A DNA stretch of 64,000 nucleotides, from contig NC_133665.1 of assembly GCF_037893015.1 (NCBI RefSeq), forward strand, positions 194,490,146-194,554,145, written 5' to 3'. This stretch comes from Macrotis lagotis. Taxonomy: Eukaryota > Chordata > Mammalia > Peramelemorphia > Peramelidae. Both the position numbers and the translations under genes were made by a program. Below, in pieces: positions 1-11,275 of the stretch (its first letter is position 1; every line of letters starts with the position of its first letter). Below the pieces are notes generated by a model. It was given only the letters and a program-made list of their open reading frames with translations, did not search any database and was not told the origin of the DNA.

Positions 1-587
1 AGCAGTAGAATCTCTGGACCAGAGAATTTAGGCCTTTTTGCCTAATTTTTCCATTTGCTGTCTTACCCCAAGTCCAGCTTGACCTGGAAGCCAGAAGTGG
101 CAGTCCTCTCTTCTTTGCCTCTCCATTTTCTCCATCAGAACTGGAAAGGCAGCCAGTGTCCTTCTGATAACCCTTCCTGCAGGCTCCTCATGAGTCTGGC
201 CAAGTACAGTGACCGAATGGTCCATAAAGGGTCTGCTCTCCTTCCTTTGGACAAGCACGCACCGCACTCAGCCACCTTCAGAGTGCCACTCTGCCATGGC
301 TTGGAACTTCTGCTTTCTGGTTTCACTGTCAGTGAATGCGGACAAAACAAGAATAATAATTGCTAATAATAGTAATGACAATTGTCATTCATTTAGTGAT
401 TTCAGTTTGTAAATCATTTCATGCATGGTTATGTAATTTGCCTAGGGAGGACGTTCTGCCCCTCTCAAAGAAAGGCCACACTGGGGTTGCTGAACCAGCG
501 CCTCACATTATGAAATGACATCAAAAAGTAAAATCCAAATTCAGAAGAACTTGGGGCATCCCAAATGCCAAGCAGAATGGTGAGAGA

Positions 588-600
588 AATTCAAGGTGCA
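588..600 (+). repeat. Target-site duplication, left copy
   Basis: AATTCAAGGTGCA is identical to 768-780 and borders the SINE at 601-767. Confidence 0.88.
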
Positions 601-767
601 GGGGCAGCTAGGTGGCGCAGTGGATAAAGCACCAGCCCTGGAGTCAGGAGTACCTGGGTTCAAATCCGGCCTCAGACTCTTAATAACGACCTAGCTGTGT
701 GGCCTTGGGCAAGCCACTTAACCCCGTTTGCCTTGCAAAAACCTAAAAAAAAAATTAAACAAAAAGC
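601..767 (+). mobile_element. Marsupial tRNA-type SINE with perfect target-site duplication
   Basis: The element starts GGGGCAGCTAGGTGGCGCAG, continues with GTTCAAATCC (B-box-like) and CTGTGTGGCCTTGGGCAAG, and ends in an A-rich tail. It is flanked by identical 13-bp copies of AATTCAAGGTGCA at 588-600 and 768-780, showing target-primed insertion. Good match between the repeats implies a fairly recent insertion. Confidence 0.9.
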
Positions 768-780
768 AATTCAAGGTGCA
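768..780 (+). repeat. Target-site duplication, right copy
   Basis: AATTCAAGGTGCA is identical to 588-600 and follows the A-rich tail of the SINE. Confidence 0.88.
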
Positions 781-1437
781 GCATGATGGAAGTGAGGGAG
801 AGGGGTCATCACCAGTTGGGAGAATCAGGAAGGCTGGAGGGAAGAGGCCCTACCCAAACTGCATCTTGGAAGCAGAGAAAGATGCCGTGGGCAAAGATGG
901 GAGTCTATTAGTGAGGTCAGGTACCAGGCAGGAAAGAGCATGTGTTTTATGCTTCTTTTTGAATACATGATGCACCCCACAAGAGACTGCAAGCTCCCTG
1001 AGGGCAGGCACATTATCATGGCTTTTCTATTCCCAGACCCCTGCATAGAGTCCAACAAATCATAGGAGCTTAATAAAGGACTGAATGGGAAAGAGCAGAG
1101 GAAGGGGACCACTAGTGATGGCCTAATGTGTGAGCCTAGGGAGGAGAAGGAAAGTGGAGGAGAGCCAGAAAACATCAGTGTCCCTCAGACCCAGAGAACC
1201 AGGGCAATCAGAAGCATCCACAACTTTCCTGGGAGTTTCACTGGGAAGGGGGAACGTACATCAGTGGACAGCACCAGGGTTGTGCAGAGTGGACAGTGGG
1301 TTTCCAGGGATGGAGGAGGCATGGATATGTTTGCAGGCAGCAGGAAGGAGTTGCCCCATCACTGTAAGTACACAGAGGACCCAGCTTCTAGTCCTATTCT
1401 ATTTCTTCTTGTTAGATTTCTCTGGACCTTATAAAAG

Positions 1438-1562
1438 CAGCTCAATGGAGAGAGCACCAGCCCTGGAATCAGGAGGACCTGAGTTCAAATTCAGTCTCAG
1501 ACACTTAACATTTATTAGCTGTGTGACCCTGAGCAAGTCACTTAACACCTATTCCCTCACAA
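1438..1562 (+). mobile_element. Older diverged copy of the tRNA-type SINE
   Basis: It contains GAGAGCACCAGCCCTGGAAT, GAGTTCAAATTCAGTCTCAG and GTGTGACCCTGAGCAAGTCA, but the 5' end is eroded. No duplication is evident. Confidence 0.75.
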
Positions 1563-3354
1563 AACAGATGCCATCTATGCTTTCACCCAAATTACTGATA
1601 AAAATGATGAACCCAATGGAACTAAAGGGCCCCCATCATTCTGAACCCATGTTCAGTCCTGAACTCATACCTACTATCAATTCCTTATCTCTGCATAGGA
1701 GAGGCCAAACCTATAATCTCCAGACAGGAGTTCCTAAGCTTTTGGGGGCCATGAACCCTTCTGACTATAGTCTGAGGAAGGCTATGAACCTCTTCTTGGA
1801 ATTGTGTTAAAATAAAAGCTGTCTGTCCCCAGTGCCCTGGTGGAGGGTGGGATGGGGGGAAGGCACCTGTGCTGTCCCTGCTGGCTCAGACGCCGTTAGG
1901 GCCTTGTTAGCCTGCAGTCTGGCCGGCCAGCTTCCCCAGGGTAACAGATGTCCAAGAGCTCATTAGCCTCTTACCTTGTTTGAAGCAGCAGCAGGGATGC
2001 AGCTGCCGCAGGAAAGGGAGCACAAGAGAGGCTGGGCTGGGCCAACTGCAGGAAGAGGGAGGCTGGGGTGCTTCTTTCTTGTTCCTCTTGAACTTGGGGA
2101 GTTTGGACAGATAGGGGAGGGGAGTTGGGGGGAGTCGAGGTGGGCAGAAGGGCCTAAAGTCAGCCATAGCTGCAACTGTGGAAGAAAGTCCCTAGGGGCC
2201 AGCCAACCAGGCCCAGTGAAGAATCCTGGGATGGCACTGAGCTGCAAGTAGGCAGGCCTCCCCAAGCAGACCAGGGTGGGTGGGCTTCTCCTGCCGAGGA
2301 GAATTCTGACCTGCATGGCCTGCTTATTGCAGAGACGGGCAGGCCTAAAGGCCTAGAAGGTTCAGGGGAAGAGGGAGCTTGCACATCCACCACCCCTGCC
2401 ATTGCACAATAGGAAACCAAGCCTCAGAAAGGAGAGGGCAACTTGACCAAGGTCACTGAGGGGCAGGGATGAGACCAGAACCTAAAAAGGAAAGCAGGAC
2501 CAGCCCCATTAAAATTTGTGGGCTAGTCCTGCTTTCTTTCTTGAGAGGATTTAGGGCTCACTCTCCCCCTAGAAAGAATAGGTGACTGCAAGGAGAACCC
2601 TTGCCCTCAAACATCCTTTTAACTGCCACTGTCTGAGGTCCTCCCATCGAGCTTCTGTCCATCCACTAAGTATCATGATGTGATGTGGGCGATTCACGGG
2701 GCTGAGATCAGAAACTCAGGCTTGGTTGCTTACTAGGCCACCTGAAACTCTCTGGGTCTCAGTTTCCTTATCTGTAAAATAAAAGGTTTAAATGAGATCA
2801 ATGGTTCACAGCCTGGGCTCTGTGGAATTTGTATATAGAGATAGATTATGAATGGCTGGGTAGAGGGGTGGAGGGGTGGATGGGTGGGTGGGTGGGTAGA
2901 TCTTTATATATCTCTAGAAAATTGTATTCAAATATAATTTCCTTTCTCTTGTATCCTGTGTATTTATTGCACTTTGGGGTCCCAAACATAGAAGTCAAGG
3001 CCTCCAGTCTTGGTGTTTTCTGAGGCCCCTTGCTGCTCTGGACACCATGATTTTCTCTGGGATGCCCTCTGGGCATGAGGAATCCCATCCCTTGATGGGA
3101 AATGAGCTCAGCAGATGCTTTCCTCCCAGAACCAGGGACTCAGGCCCTTGGGAAGAGGCCGAGAGGGAGGAGGACAGGGTTGGCCCTGCCTTAGTGCCTT
3201 TATAAGTCTGGGCCAGGTTGCTCCGGTGGGTTGACTGACTGTCAAGGCCAGGCCCACAATCTCTGGTCCCTAGGGTGAGCTCCTTGTTCATCCATCCTTT
3301 CCTTTTGAGGCCCTGGGAACTCCTTATAGCATCATCTGTATTAATAATTGTTCA

Positions 3355-3505
3355 GGGGCAGCTAGGTGGCACAGTGGATGGAGTACCGACTCTGGAGTCA
3401 GGAGGATCTGAGTTCAAATCCAGCCTCAGATATTTCAATAATTACCCAGCTGTGGGAACTTGGACAAGTCACTTAACCCCTTTGCCTTGTAAAAACAAAA
3501 AAAAA
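3355..3505 (+). mobile_element. tRNA-type SINE
   Basis: Full-length copy starting GGGGCAGCTAGGTGGCACAG and ending in an A-rich tail at about 3491-3505. Several substitutions and no clear target duplication suggest moderate age. It lies 490 bp upstream of the first visible exon. Confidence 0.85.
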
Positions 3506-3995
3506 TGATTAGTCTTCAGCTCAGTTCAAGCCACCATCCTTGTACTCTGCACCTGTTCTGTGGGCTCAGAGGGTCCCAGACCAGTCTCCATGCTGCACAC
3601 ACGCCCCACACATTGATTAAGCTCCTACTTTGTACTCTGCACCAAGGATAAATAAAACAAGGCAGTACCCACTCTCCAGCAGCTTCCATTTCAGCCCCAA
3701 GGCAATGAGAAGAACCTGCCTTAGGTTGTCACTGAGAGCACAGCAAGAGACCTTAGAGTCTGGAGATCTCCCACTGACATGGTACAGAAGAATGGTTGTT
3801 GAATGAGAGAAGAAGCTGTGTTGTGGCAAGCTGTTGCCTCTTGGTCTAGCTTTCGGTGTAGGCTCCCTGAGGTTCAGACCAGGATGGCTGGGTGCCAGTG
3901 GGGCTGCTCTCCAGGTAGCATAGGTTGGGCTGGACTGGCCCCTCCCACTCACACCACTGGGCCCTCTCTCTCCTCCCATCCCCGTCTCTGTACAG

Positions 3996-4097
3996 GCTGC
4001 CCTGGGATGTGGGACAACATCACCTGCTGGAGACCAGCCGTCGTGGGACAGGTTGTGGAGGTCGGCTGCCCTGAATTCTTTCAGTTGGTCAATGAAG
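3996..4097 (+). CDS. ADCYAP1R1: ADCYAP1R1 ectodomain exon with [11 protein letters not shown] motif
   Basis: This 102-bp exon follows a pyrimidine-rich acceptor (CTGTACAG) and ends AAG/GTACTG; it starts in phase 2 and ends in phase 1. It encodes [14 protein letters not shown], then [12 protein letters not shown]. Three of the six disulphide cysteines of the class B hormone-binding fold are here, and NIT is an N-glycosylation sequon. The 3' end is two codons shorter than I expect from human or rat, where the segment reads FRIFNPDQ before the cassette exons; here it reads FQLVNE. The shortening lies in the loop that precedes the alternatively spliced ectodomain insert. No upstream exon was recognised in 1-3995, so this is the first visible coding exon. 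Confidence 0.95.
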
Positions 4098-7000
4098 GTA
4101 CTGGCCTGTTCACTTTGTCTGTTCACAATATTATGGCTAAAGATAGAGAATTTCAAGAGTCCCCAGGGATGATCCTTCCCAGAGACCCACTCCTGCAGAG
4201 CGGGTGTATGTGGGGGGAGTGTGGCTATGGGGACAGCCGCCTTGCAAGAGTGAATAGTCCAGTTCTCCTCTTTTGTGGGGGAGGGCCAGAGGCACAAGGA
4301 ACAAGGATAGTATATCTGCCACTGGGAGGAAGCCACCCTCACTCCTGGCAGCTGTCAGGTATGGGACAAAGTCCTGGTAGCATCATGTTAGGTAGGTCTC
4401 TGCCCTCCAGGTCTTCCTACCCTCTGGGGAAAGTATAGGATGTGGGGGAAACTGAGGGAACTGCAGAAGAGTCAGGACTGGGAGGGGAGGGATGGAAGAC
4501 TAGGAAAACAGGGCTACTGTCTTGGAAATCCTCAGGAGATCTGAGGTGACCAGGATATCAGGAAGAAATTCTCCATGAGTACATCTGGGGATTCTTCCCC
4601 AGACCCAGAACACCCTTACTATCCAGTCTGATTCTGTCCCTGTCCTGACCTGGGGACACTCCTTTACCCAGTGCAAATCTGAGGGGGTCCCTGGACATGA
4701 GACCCCACCCAAGTGGGCCTGTGTGAACCTGAACCTTGAGTGCTAGCTCCCATCTTGGGTAACCTTAGATCTGCTGCAGCTCAGTCATTCAGACTCCATC
4801 ATTCACAATCTGCCATCCTTCCAAGGCGTCCCAAGGCTGCCTGTGATTCTCCCTACTAGAATTTGACATGGCTCTAGAAATGCCACTATGATCAATAAGG
4901 AAAGAGAAAGAAATAGGAGGAGTGGACATCAGTGAGAAGACAACACTATTCCCACTCACACTTAGAAAACCCCAGAGAATCCGTACCTAAATGGATGGAG
5001 GAGATTAATAGCTTTGGTAAAGCTTTCTTCCTGTGGTCTTTTAATTAACACAAGAAACATGTTTTGGACATCAATTCTATTTTGTGCAAGAATTTGATAA
5101 TAAATAGTGTAAGATTGCAACAGACCTTTTAAACGCTTCCTCCAACTTTCTCTGCACCTGTTGGCACATAAACCACTAATGTGCTAATTAGACAGGGTTC
5201 CTATTGTTTCCTTCAAACAGGTCCCCAAAGTACAGCTACTTGGCAACAATTACTTAGTATGAGTCATGGTAGAGATCTGAAAGAAATAGAATTGCCCTCT
5301 TTGCAAACAGTGAGACTTCTCGCTAATTTAAATGATCCCGGCTGGAAATTTGAGAGGCTTGGGGATTATCATTTTTCTGCCCAGGTGGAGGTCATGCCTT
5401 GGGCACTCCTGGGGTGGTAGCTCCCAACAGAGTTGTTATCATCCATATAAAGTTTGGAAAATGTCCAGGACAAGCCCCAATCGATTGAGAAACTCTAGTC
5501 CAGTCTAGACGGAGAGAAGAGAGTCACAGACATGGAGCAGTGAGGGGACAAAGCAGGCTTCCAGGTCTTAGAAGACACACCTCCATGCCCATCCACAGTC
5601 CAGAAGGTCCGGGACCTCCCAGTAGATGTCAGAGAGCAAGAAGAAGGCAAGAGGCCTCCCAGAAGCCACTTGGGAAGGCTTCCTGGAAGAGGTGGGAGGG
5701 TTGGAGTTGGGTTTTGAATGAGCTGAGTGAGCAGCTGACCCCTGTGAACACTTTTGGGTCTGCCAACACTTTACACACATTATTTCATTCATGATTTATG
5801 ATCACTCTGAGATAGTCCAGGGGATAGAATTATTACAATGTGAGGGATGGGGAAACTGAGTCTCAGAAATGCCTTCTCTTGTAGTAAGTGCCAGAGTCAA
5901 GATTAAACCCAAGTGTTTCCTAACTCCAAGTTCAGCATTTTGTCTACACTACCAAGCAGGTGGGGACATTCTAAGTGAAGGAAATAACCCTCTTACTTGA
6001 CCAGCCCCTTCACCCTTCACCTGAACTAGCACTTGTAGCCAGTTCCCAATGATCCATGGCCATGAGCAAAACTGGCCTAATCCCCCCCACAGCCTCTTTC
6101 ACTGGCACCCCATCTTCTGTGTATCTGAATGTATGCCCCCTCTCAATTTCATGGCTCTTCTTGGACACCCAACAAGATGTAGTCATACTATCACAGAGAC
6201 TGATAAGAGCTCAGGGTGTTTGGTCCAGCCCATACCTTCAGGGGAACATCCATCTTCCTAACCAGTGGCCATGTGGCCTCTTCTGGATGACCTCTAGTGA
6301 GGGGGAGCTCACCACCCCTTCTGTTCATGGTCCCATAGCAGGGAACACACCCCCAAGGAGTGAACAGACACTAAAGATGGTGACAGAGATTGGAATGGAC
6401 ACATTGGATTGAATGAGGGGTGACAAACACATATCTTAATGGGACATGAAGGAGGGATGGGAAGGAGAGAATAAGCTGCTGAGCTTTAACCTCGTATCTC
6501 TGTCCATGTTTTTGTAGGAGAATTTGACTTAGAGGACAGTGAAACTCTAGAGTCTTCAGGTAAGTAGATGAATTCACAACTGAATGGGAGATTCTGGTGC
6601 TCACTTCATTCTATTTGTACTGGTTTTCCACTAAAGGTCCCACAGAGGAGAGAAGCCAGGGACTCTAGTCCTAAGAGTGTCACTGTCTCAGTCAGGTCCC
6701 CTCCCTGACTTCTGTTGGACCAGAGCATCTCTCCCAGCCCTTCCTTCCAGCCCTTTGGGTCCTGTGACCCACACCTTCCCTTCAGCATGGCATTCTACCA
6801 AGGTGATCACCCATTAAATGTCCCTCTCAGCCATAGATACTGAACCCTGAGATTCCCCTCTTGGATCCTTATGGCTCAGCCCTCCTCTCTCCCTCTGCCT
6901 CCCTTCTCCTCCACCCATTATTCATCCTCACCATGACCTCCAGGCCTTTCTTCTGACTCATCACCCCTGCTCTAGTCTTCTTCTCCATCTGGGTCCTGTA

Positions 7001-10000
7001 ATTGGCTGCCAGCCAAGAATCCCTGGCCACTGTCCTTTCAGGGACAGGCCAGCTGTCCACCCTGAATCCCTCCCCTTCCCCCATGCTAAGACCATAAGTC
7101 CTCATCACTGTGCTGAAGCAACCTCTTTATTCTTCCTTGCTAGATTGTCCAACTCACTTCCTGCAGCCCCCCCCAGCTCCTCCCCTTCTCAGCCCCCCGC
7201 AGCAGATAAGTTGACCCCTTACTGTAGCAAGAAAGTCACAGAAACTGAGTCTGAGCATCATGATGAATCTGCGATCACAAAACCACATCCCGGCTCTCCC
7301 TCATGTGCCCCACTTTGGCTGCTCCACACTTCAGATTGCCCCCCCCCAGTCTTCCCCGATTTCTGCTTCTCCAACTTCCCTCGAAGCCCAGAAGTCCAAT
7401 GTTCAACAAGAAGTCTTATGTCCATCCTCCTCCGCTTCATGCCCTCCCCGCGATTGTCTCCAGTTTATCCTGCCTAGAGCCTCTTGCTCTTAGTACTTGT
7501 CTGTGGTCTCTCCCCTTGGACCAGAGGCTCCCCAGTGGCAGGGACTATCTTTTGCCTCTTTTTGTACCACCAGTGCTGGGGGGAAGGAGCTGCTAATCAA
7601 GTCATTCATTGAATCTAACTTGTTGTCATCCAGGATCCAGGACAGACTACTGAATTGGAGTCAGAAGACCTAGATTTGGGTTCTGGATCTGCCCTTCAAT
7701 TAAATGAGGGAAGGTGGTCCTTCTGGGTTCTGGAGGGCTTCTAGCCCCATATCTAGGATCTCCTGATGGTCCAGCACAGACTCATCAAGGACAACAAGCT
7801 CCTTCTCTCCCAGACTTCCCTCTCTGGAGGGCACTACCCTGCTACCATCTTCCCAGGAGCCCATGTCATCCTTGGCTCTTCCTCATTGAGCCTTTCCTCC
7901 CCACTGTCCCTTCGACTTGCCCTCAGCACTTCTCACCTGAGGTTGCGATTTACCTCTTAATTGGCTTCCTTGCCCTCTCCACTTCATCCTTCAGCAGTCA
8001 AACCACAAGCATTTCTGAAGCTTCTCCTGTGCTCAGCTAGGCTGGGCTCAGCCCTGAGGATGCCAAGCCAAAATGAGCCAGTCCCTACCCTCAGGGAGCT
8101 TGCATTTCATCAGGGAAGACTTCCTGCACACATGGAAGCTGCTAACATGAACTTCCTAGAGCATGGGTCTGACTGTGCCACTCCCCTACCCAAAAGCCTT
8201 CACCGACTCCCTCCTGCCTGAGGATGAAATGCAAGCTTCTCAGCCTGGCATTTTAGGCTCTAACCTCCTTTTCTAGATTGAATCAACGTTCCTTTTGCAC
8301 ATTCTTTTTTCAGCCAAACTGCTCTTCCAGCTGTTCCCAAACTCAACACCACTTCCTTTTCCCTTGCACAAGTCAGCTCCCTTTACCTCCATCTCTCTGG
8401 ATGCTGATCTCCCTTTGAGGTTCAGATGAGGCGCCATCTTCCTCATGAAGCTCCTCCAACCATCTGACTTCCAAGCACCTTTTAATAATGGTGCCATTCA
8501 ATTTGACAAATCTATTAAGTGCCACAAGCCTGTCTAAGAGTCCCATGGAGCATCTGACCCCAAAGATTAAATCCTGTGAGTAAAGAGCATGATGATAAGC
8601 CCCCTGAGGGCAGGAGCTGGCACTGTGCTTAGCCTTGTCTTGCCCTATCCCCTGTTCTTTCTCCACATCAATCTTCCCCCTTCTCCTCCCCCTATCTTCT
8701 GACTGCTTTCCTCAAGCTTCTGGGTCCAGTGCTTACTGACCTGAAGCAACTCAGGAAGGAGCTTCTATTAGAGCAACTCTGGGAGAAAGCCCTGAGTCAA
8801 GGACCCCTGCCCAGCCAGTCCCACTCCAGGATCTGATTTCAAGGTAAAGATTTCCTCTAGAGATTTTCTTAAAGTGATAGATAAACCCCTGCATAGATAA
8901 GAGGTTGAGGAGGAAGCCCTCTTGTTTGAAAGGAAGACTGTTGACTGTGGGTCTCCAGGACTAGGGTGGGATGCACGACACTGCTGGGAAGGAGGTGGTT
9001 TGGCTTCAGTAGCCTGCCCCCCTGCCCAGACCTCCCCTCCCACACCTTGGTTCCCCATCCCCAGTGGTTGAAGCCCAAGGATCCCTGGCTAAAGAGAAGC
9101 CGCTGTTGAGTGTCCCTAAAAAGGGGAAACTCCTGAGGTCCCAAGAACCATCCCACCTGTTGTTAGAAAAGGTACATGATGTTTGGACCCAAAAGCTTTA
9201 AGTCTTCCAGAAGTAGGGATTCACCATCAAAGTACTCCCAGAATCTCAGAGTTGGAAGGGATTCAAGGCATCTAGCCCGACCATCTTGCCTTTACCTGAA
9301 GCCACTAGCCCACCCTTGGCCAAGGAATAGGCAAGATGGTCCCAGAACTTCCTGCTCTGAGGTTCAGAGACTTTATGCTGGAAGAGACTTTGGACTCAGC
9401 CAGTGGATGCCCACTGCTCTCATTTTATATATGGAGAAGCTCATGACTACCAACCCAGAAGTTAGAGTTCAGAGCCTGGAGATGCCAGAGCAAACTGTGG
9501 GGCATGGGGCTGAAACACTGGGTGTAGAGTACAGAAGACCTGTGCCCAAATCCTGATTCAAACACTTACTATCTGGGTGGCCCTAAGCAAATGACATCAC
9601 CCTCTCAGCCTCAATATTATATAAATGGGTACAAGCCTAGCCCAAACCCACAGGGTTATTTTAAGACCCAAGCGAGATGAAATAGGTAAAATCTTAGAGT
9701 ATTATATGAAGTATTAGCTATAATTACACCAAGACTAAAGACAAAACAACCACTGTCTTCAAGGTGCTTATAGGTTGATAGGGAGCCCTGGACACACAAG
9801 GTAGAGCAAAGTGTGAAGGAGGGACCCAGACAAGACACTGTGAGAAGTTTGAGGAGGAAGAAAAGACTTCCAGGAGCATGTCAGAGAAGGAGGTGCCATT
9901 GCCTGAGCAGCATCTGGAAAGATAGTGTGCCCAACTAATAAGGAACACAGAATAGACCAGGGAGGAAGGACTTCTGCAGGTGCTTGACAGGGTCGGCCCA

Positions 10001-11204
10001 TTGTCCATTGATGGGGCCAGCCCATCAAGACAAGCAATCCTTTGTGAGAAGGGCTGGACCTTTGCTCTCATTTTTGTAAACTGAACAGGAACAGATCCTT
10101 TTGACCTCCAGGCACATTAGGTTAAAATAAGTCTCCATTTGCCTATTTTCACAAGCCAAGGGCCCCCAAAATGCTTCTGAGGCTAAACCTGGAGTTGGAT
10201 CCATTGTCAGATTAAACTTCATCATGTAGAGCAATTCTATAAGGAGAGAAACTGAGGAATCATCAGATTTATGGGTCGGGACAAATCATGGATGTTCTTG
10301 AGGCACCTGCAGATGAGTTGAAAGGCAAGGACGAGACGAGAGGTGTGAGCACTCCCTTGGTCACAGGCGGGGGGCGGTGCTCCAATGCACCCCCCTCAGG
10401 GACAAAGAGCACTTGACATTCACAGTTCAGAACTGACTCAGAGAAAAGTCCAAAGTTCTTTTAACCACCCAAAAGTGTTTCTGTGGAGTGTGGAGGAAGC
10501 AGGAGGAAGGCAGAAGTGAGAATGATACAGAGGTCCAGCTTCACATGGGCTGGGCTTCTGGGGCTCCCAGTGGGGGTCCCTGGAAGGGAACAATCCAAAC
10601 CAGTCTCTGTCTCTGGTTCCTTGTTCCCCTCAAGATGCCACCACAGGCTTGGCACTAGGGGCAGGGTCGGGCCTTTCGCTCTGGGCTTCCAGCAGATAAC
10701 TCCAACATTGTTGGGGTTCTGAAAATGGGGGGTTGGCAGATTCTCTAGGCCAAGCTGTTCATTTCACAGAGGAGGAAACTGAGGCCAAGAGATGGGCAGG
10801 GCCCCTCGGGGCCCACAGACACCCAGCAAGGTGAGGGACAAAGCTGGGTGAAGCTTATTGCACCTCAGCATTCCTGCCCGGTCATTCCCAAAGACCCCTG
10901 ACCTCTCTAATCCGTGTCCTCCTCTTCTTGCCTTCAGACACCGGGGTCGTGAGCAGGAACTGCACAGAGGAAGGCTGGTCTGAACCCTTCCCCCACTATT
11001 TTGATGCCTGTGGATTTGATTATGACTCTCTCGAGGGGGGTGGGAACCAGGTAGGTGGAGATCCCCAGGTCCTAGTGGTCCCCTGGGTACAAAAGGAAAT
11101 ACCTTTCTTGCCCCCAACCATGAAGGACAGGCCAGTTCTCTGTCTCACTTTCTATTTCTGGGGCTCTTTATGGAGATAGGTAGATTTCTCGCTTCTTCTC
11201 TCTC

Positions 11205-11275
<71 letters not shown>

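Larger units (their letters stand above)
1..3995 (+). other. Intron upstream of the first visible ADCYAP1R1 exon
   Basis: No exon resembling the signal peptide or the first ectodomain cysteine segment (DCIFKKEQ type) was seen. The stretch holds three SINE copies (601-767, 1438-1562, 3355-3505), MIR-like fragments around 2395-2485 and 2715-2800, a short TGGG-type run at 2862-2898, and otherwise unique sequence. Confidence 0.7.

Noticed and set aside
601..767. A functional tRNA gene, suggested by tRNA-like A and B box motifs
   Set aside because: The sequence is the tRNA-derived head of a SINE, repeated across the window with A-rich tails and a target duplication.
6376..6400. ATGGTGACAGAGATTG as the missing 7-codon PAC1 exon
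   Set aside because: Encodes VTEIG-like residues, but it is too short, has no GT donor after it, and is in the wrong phase.
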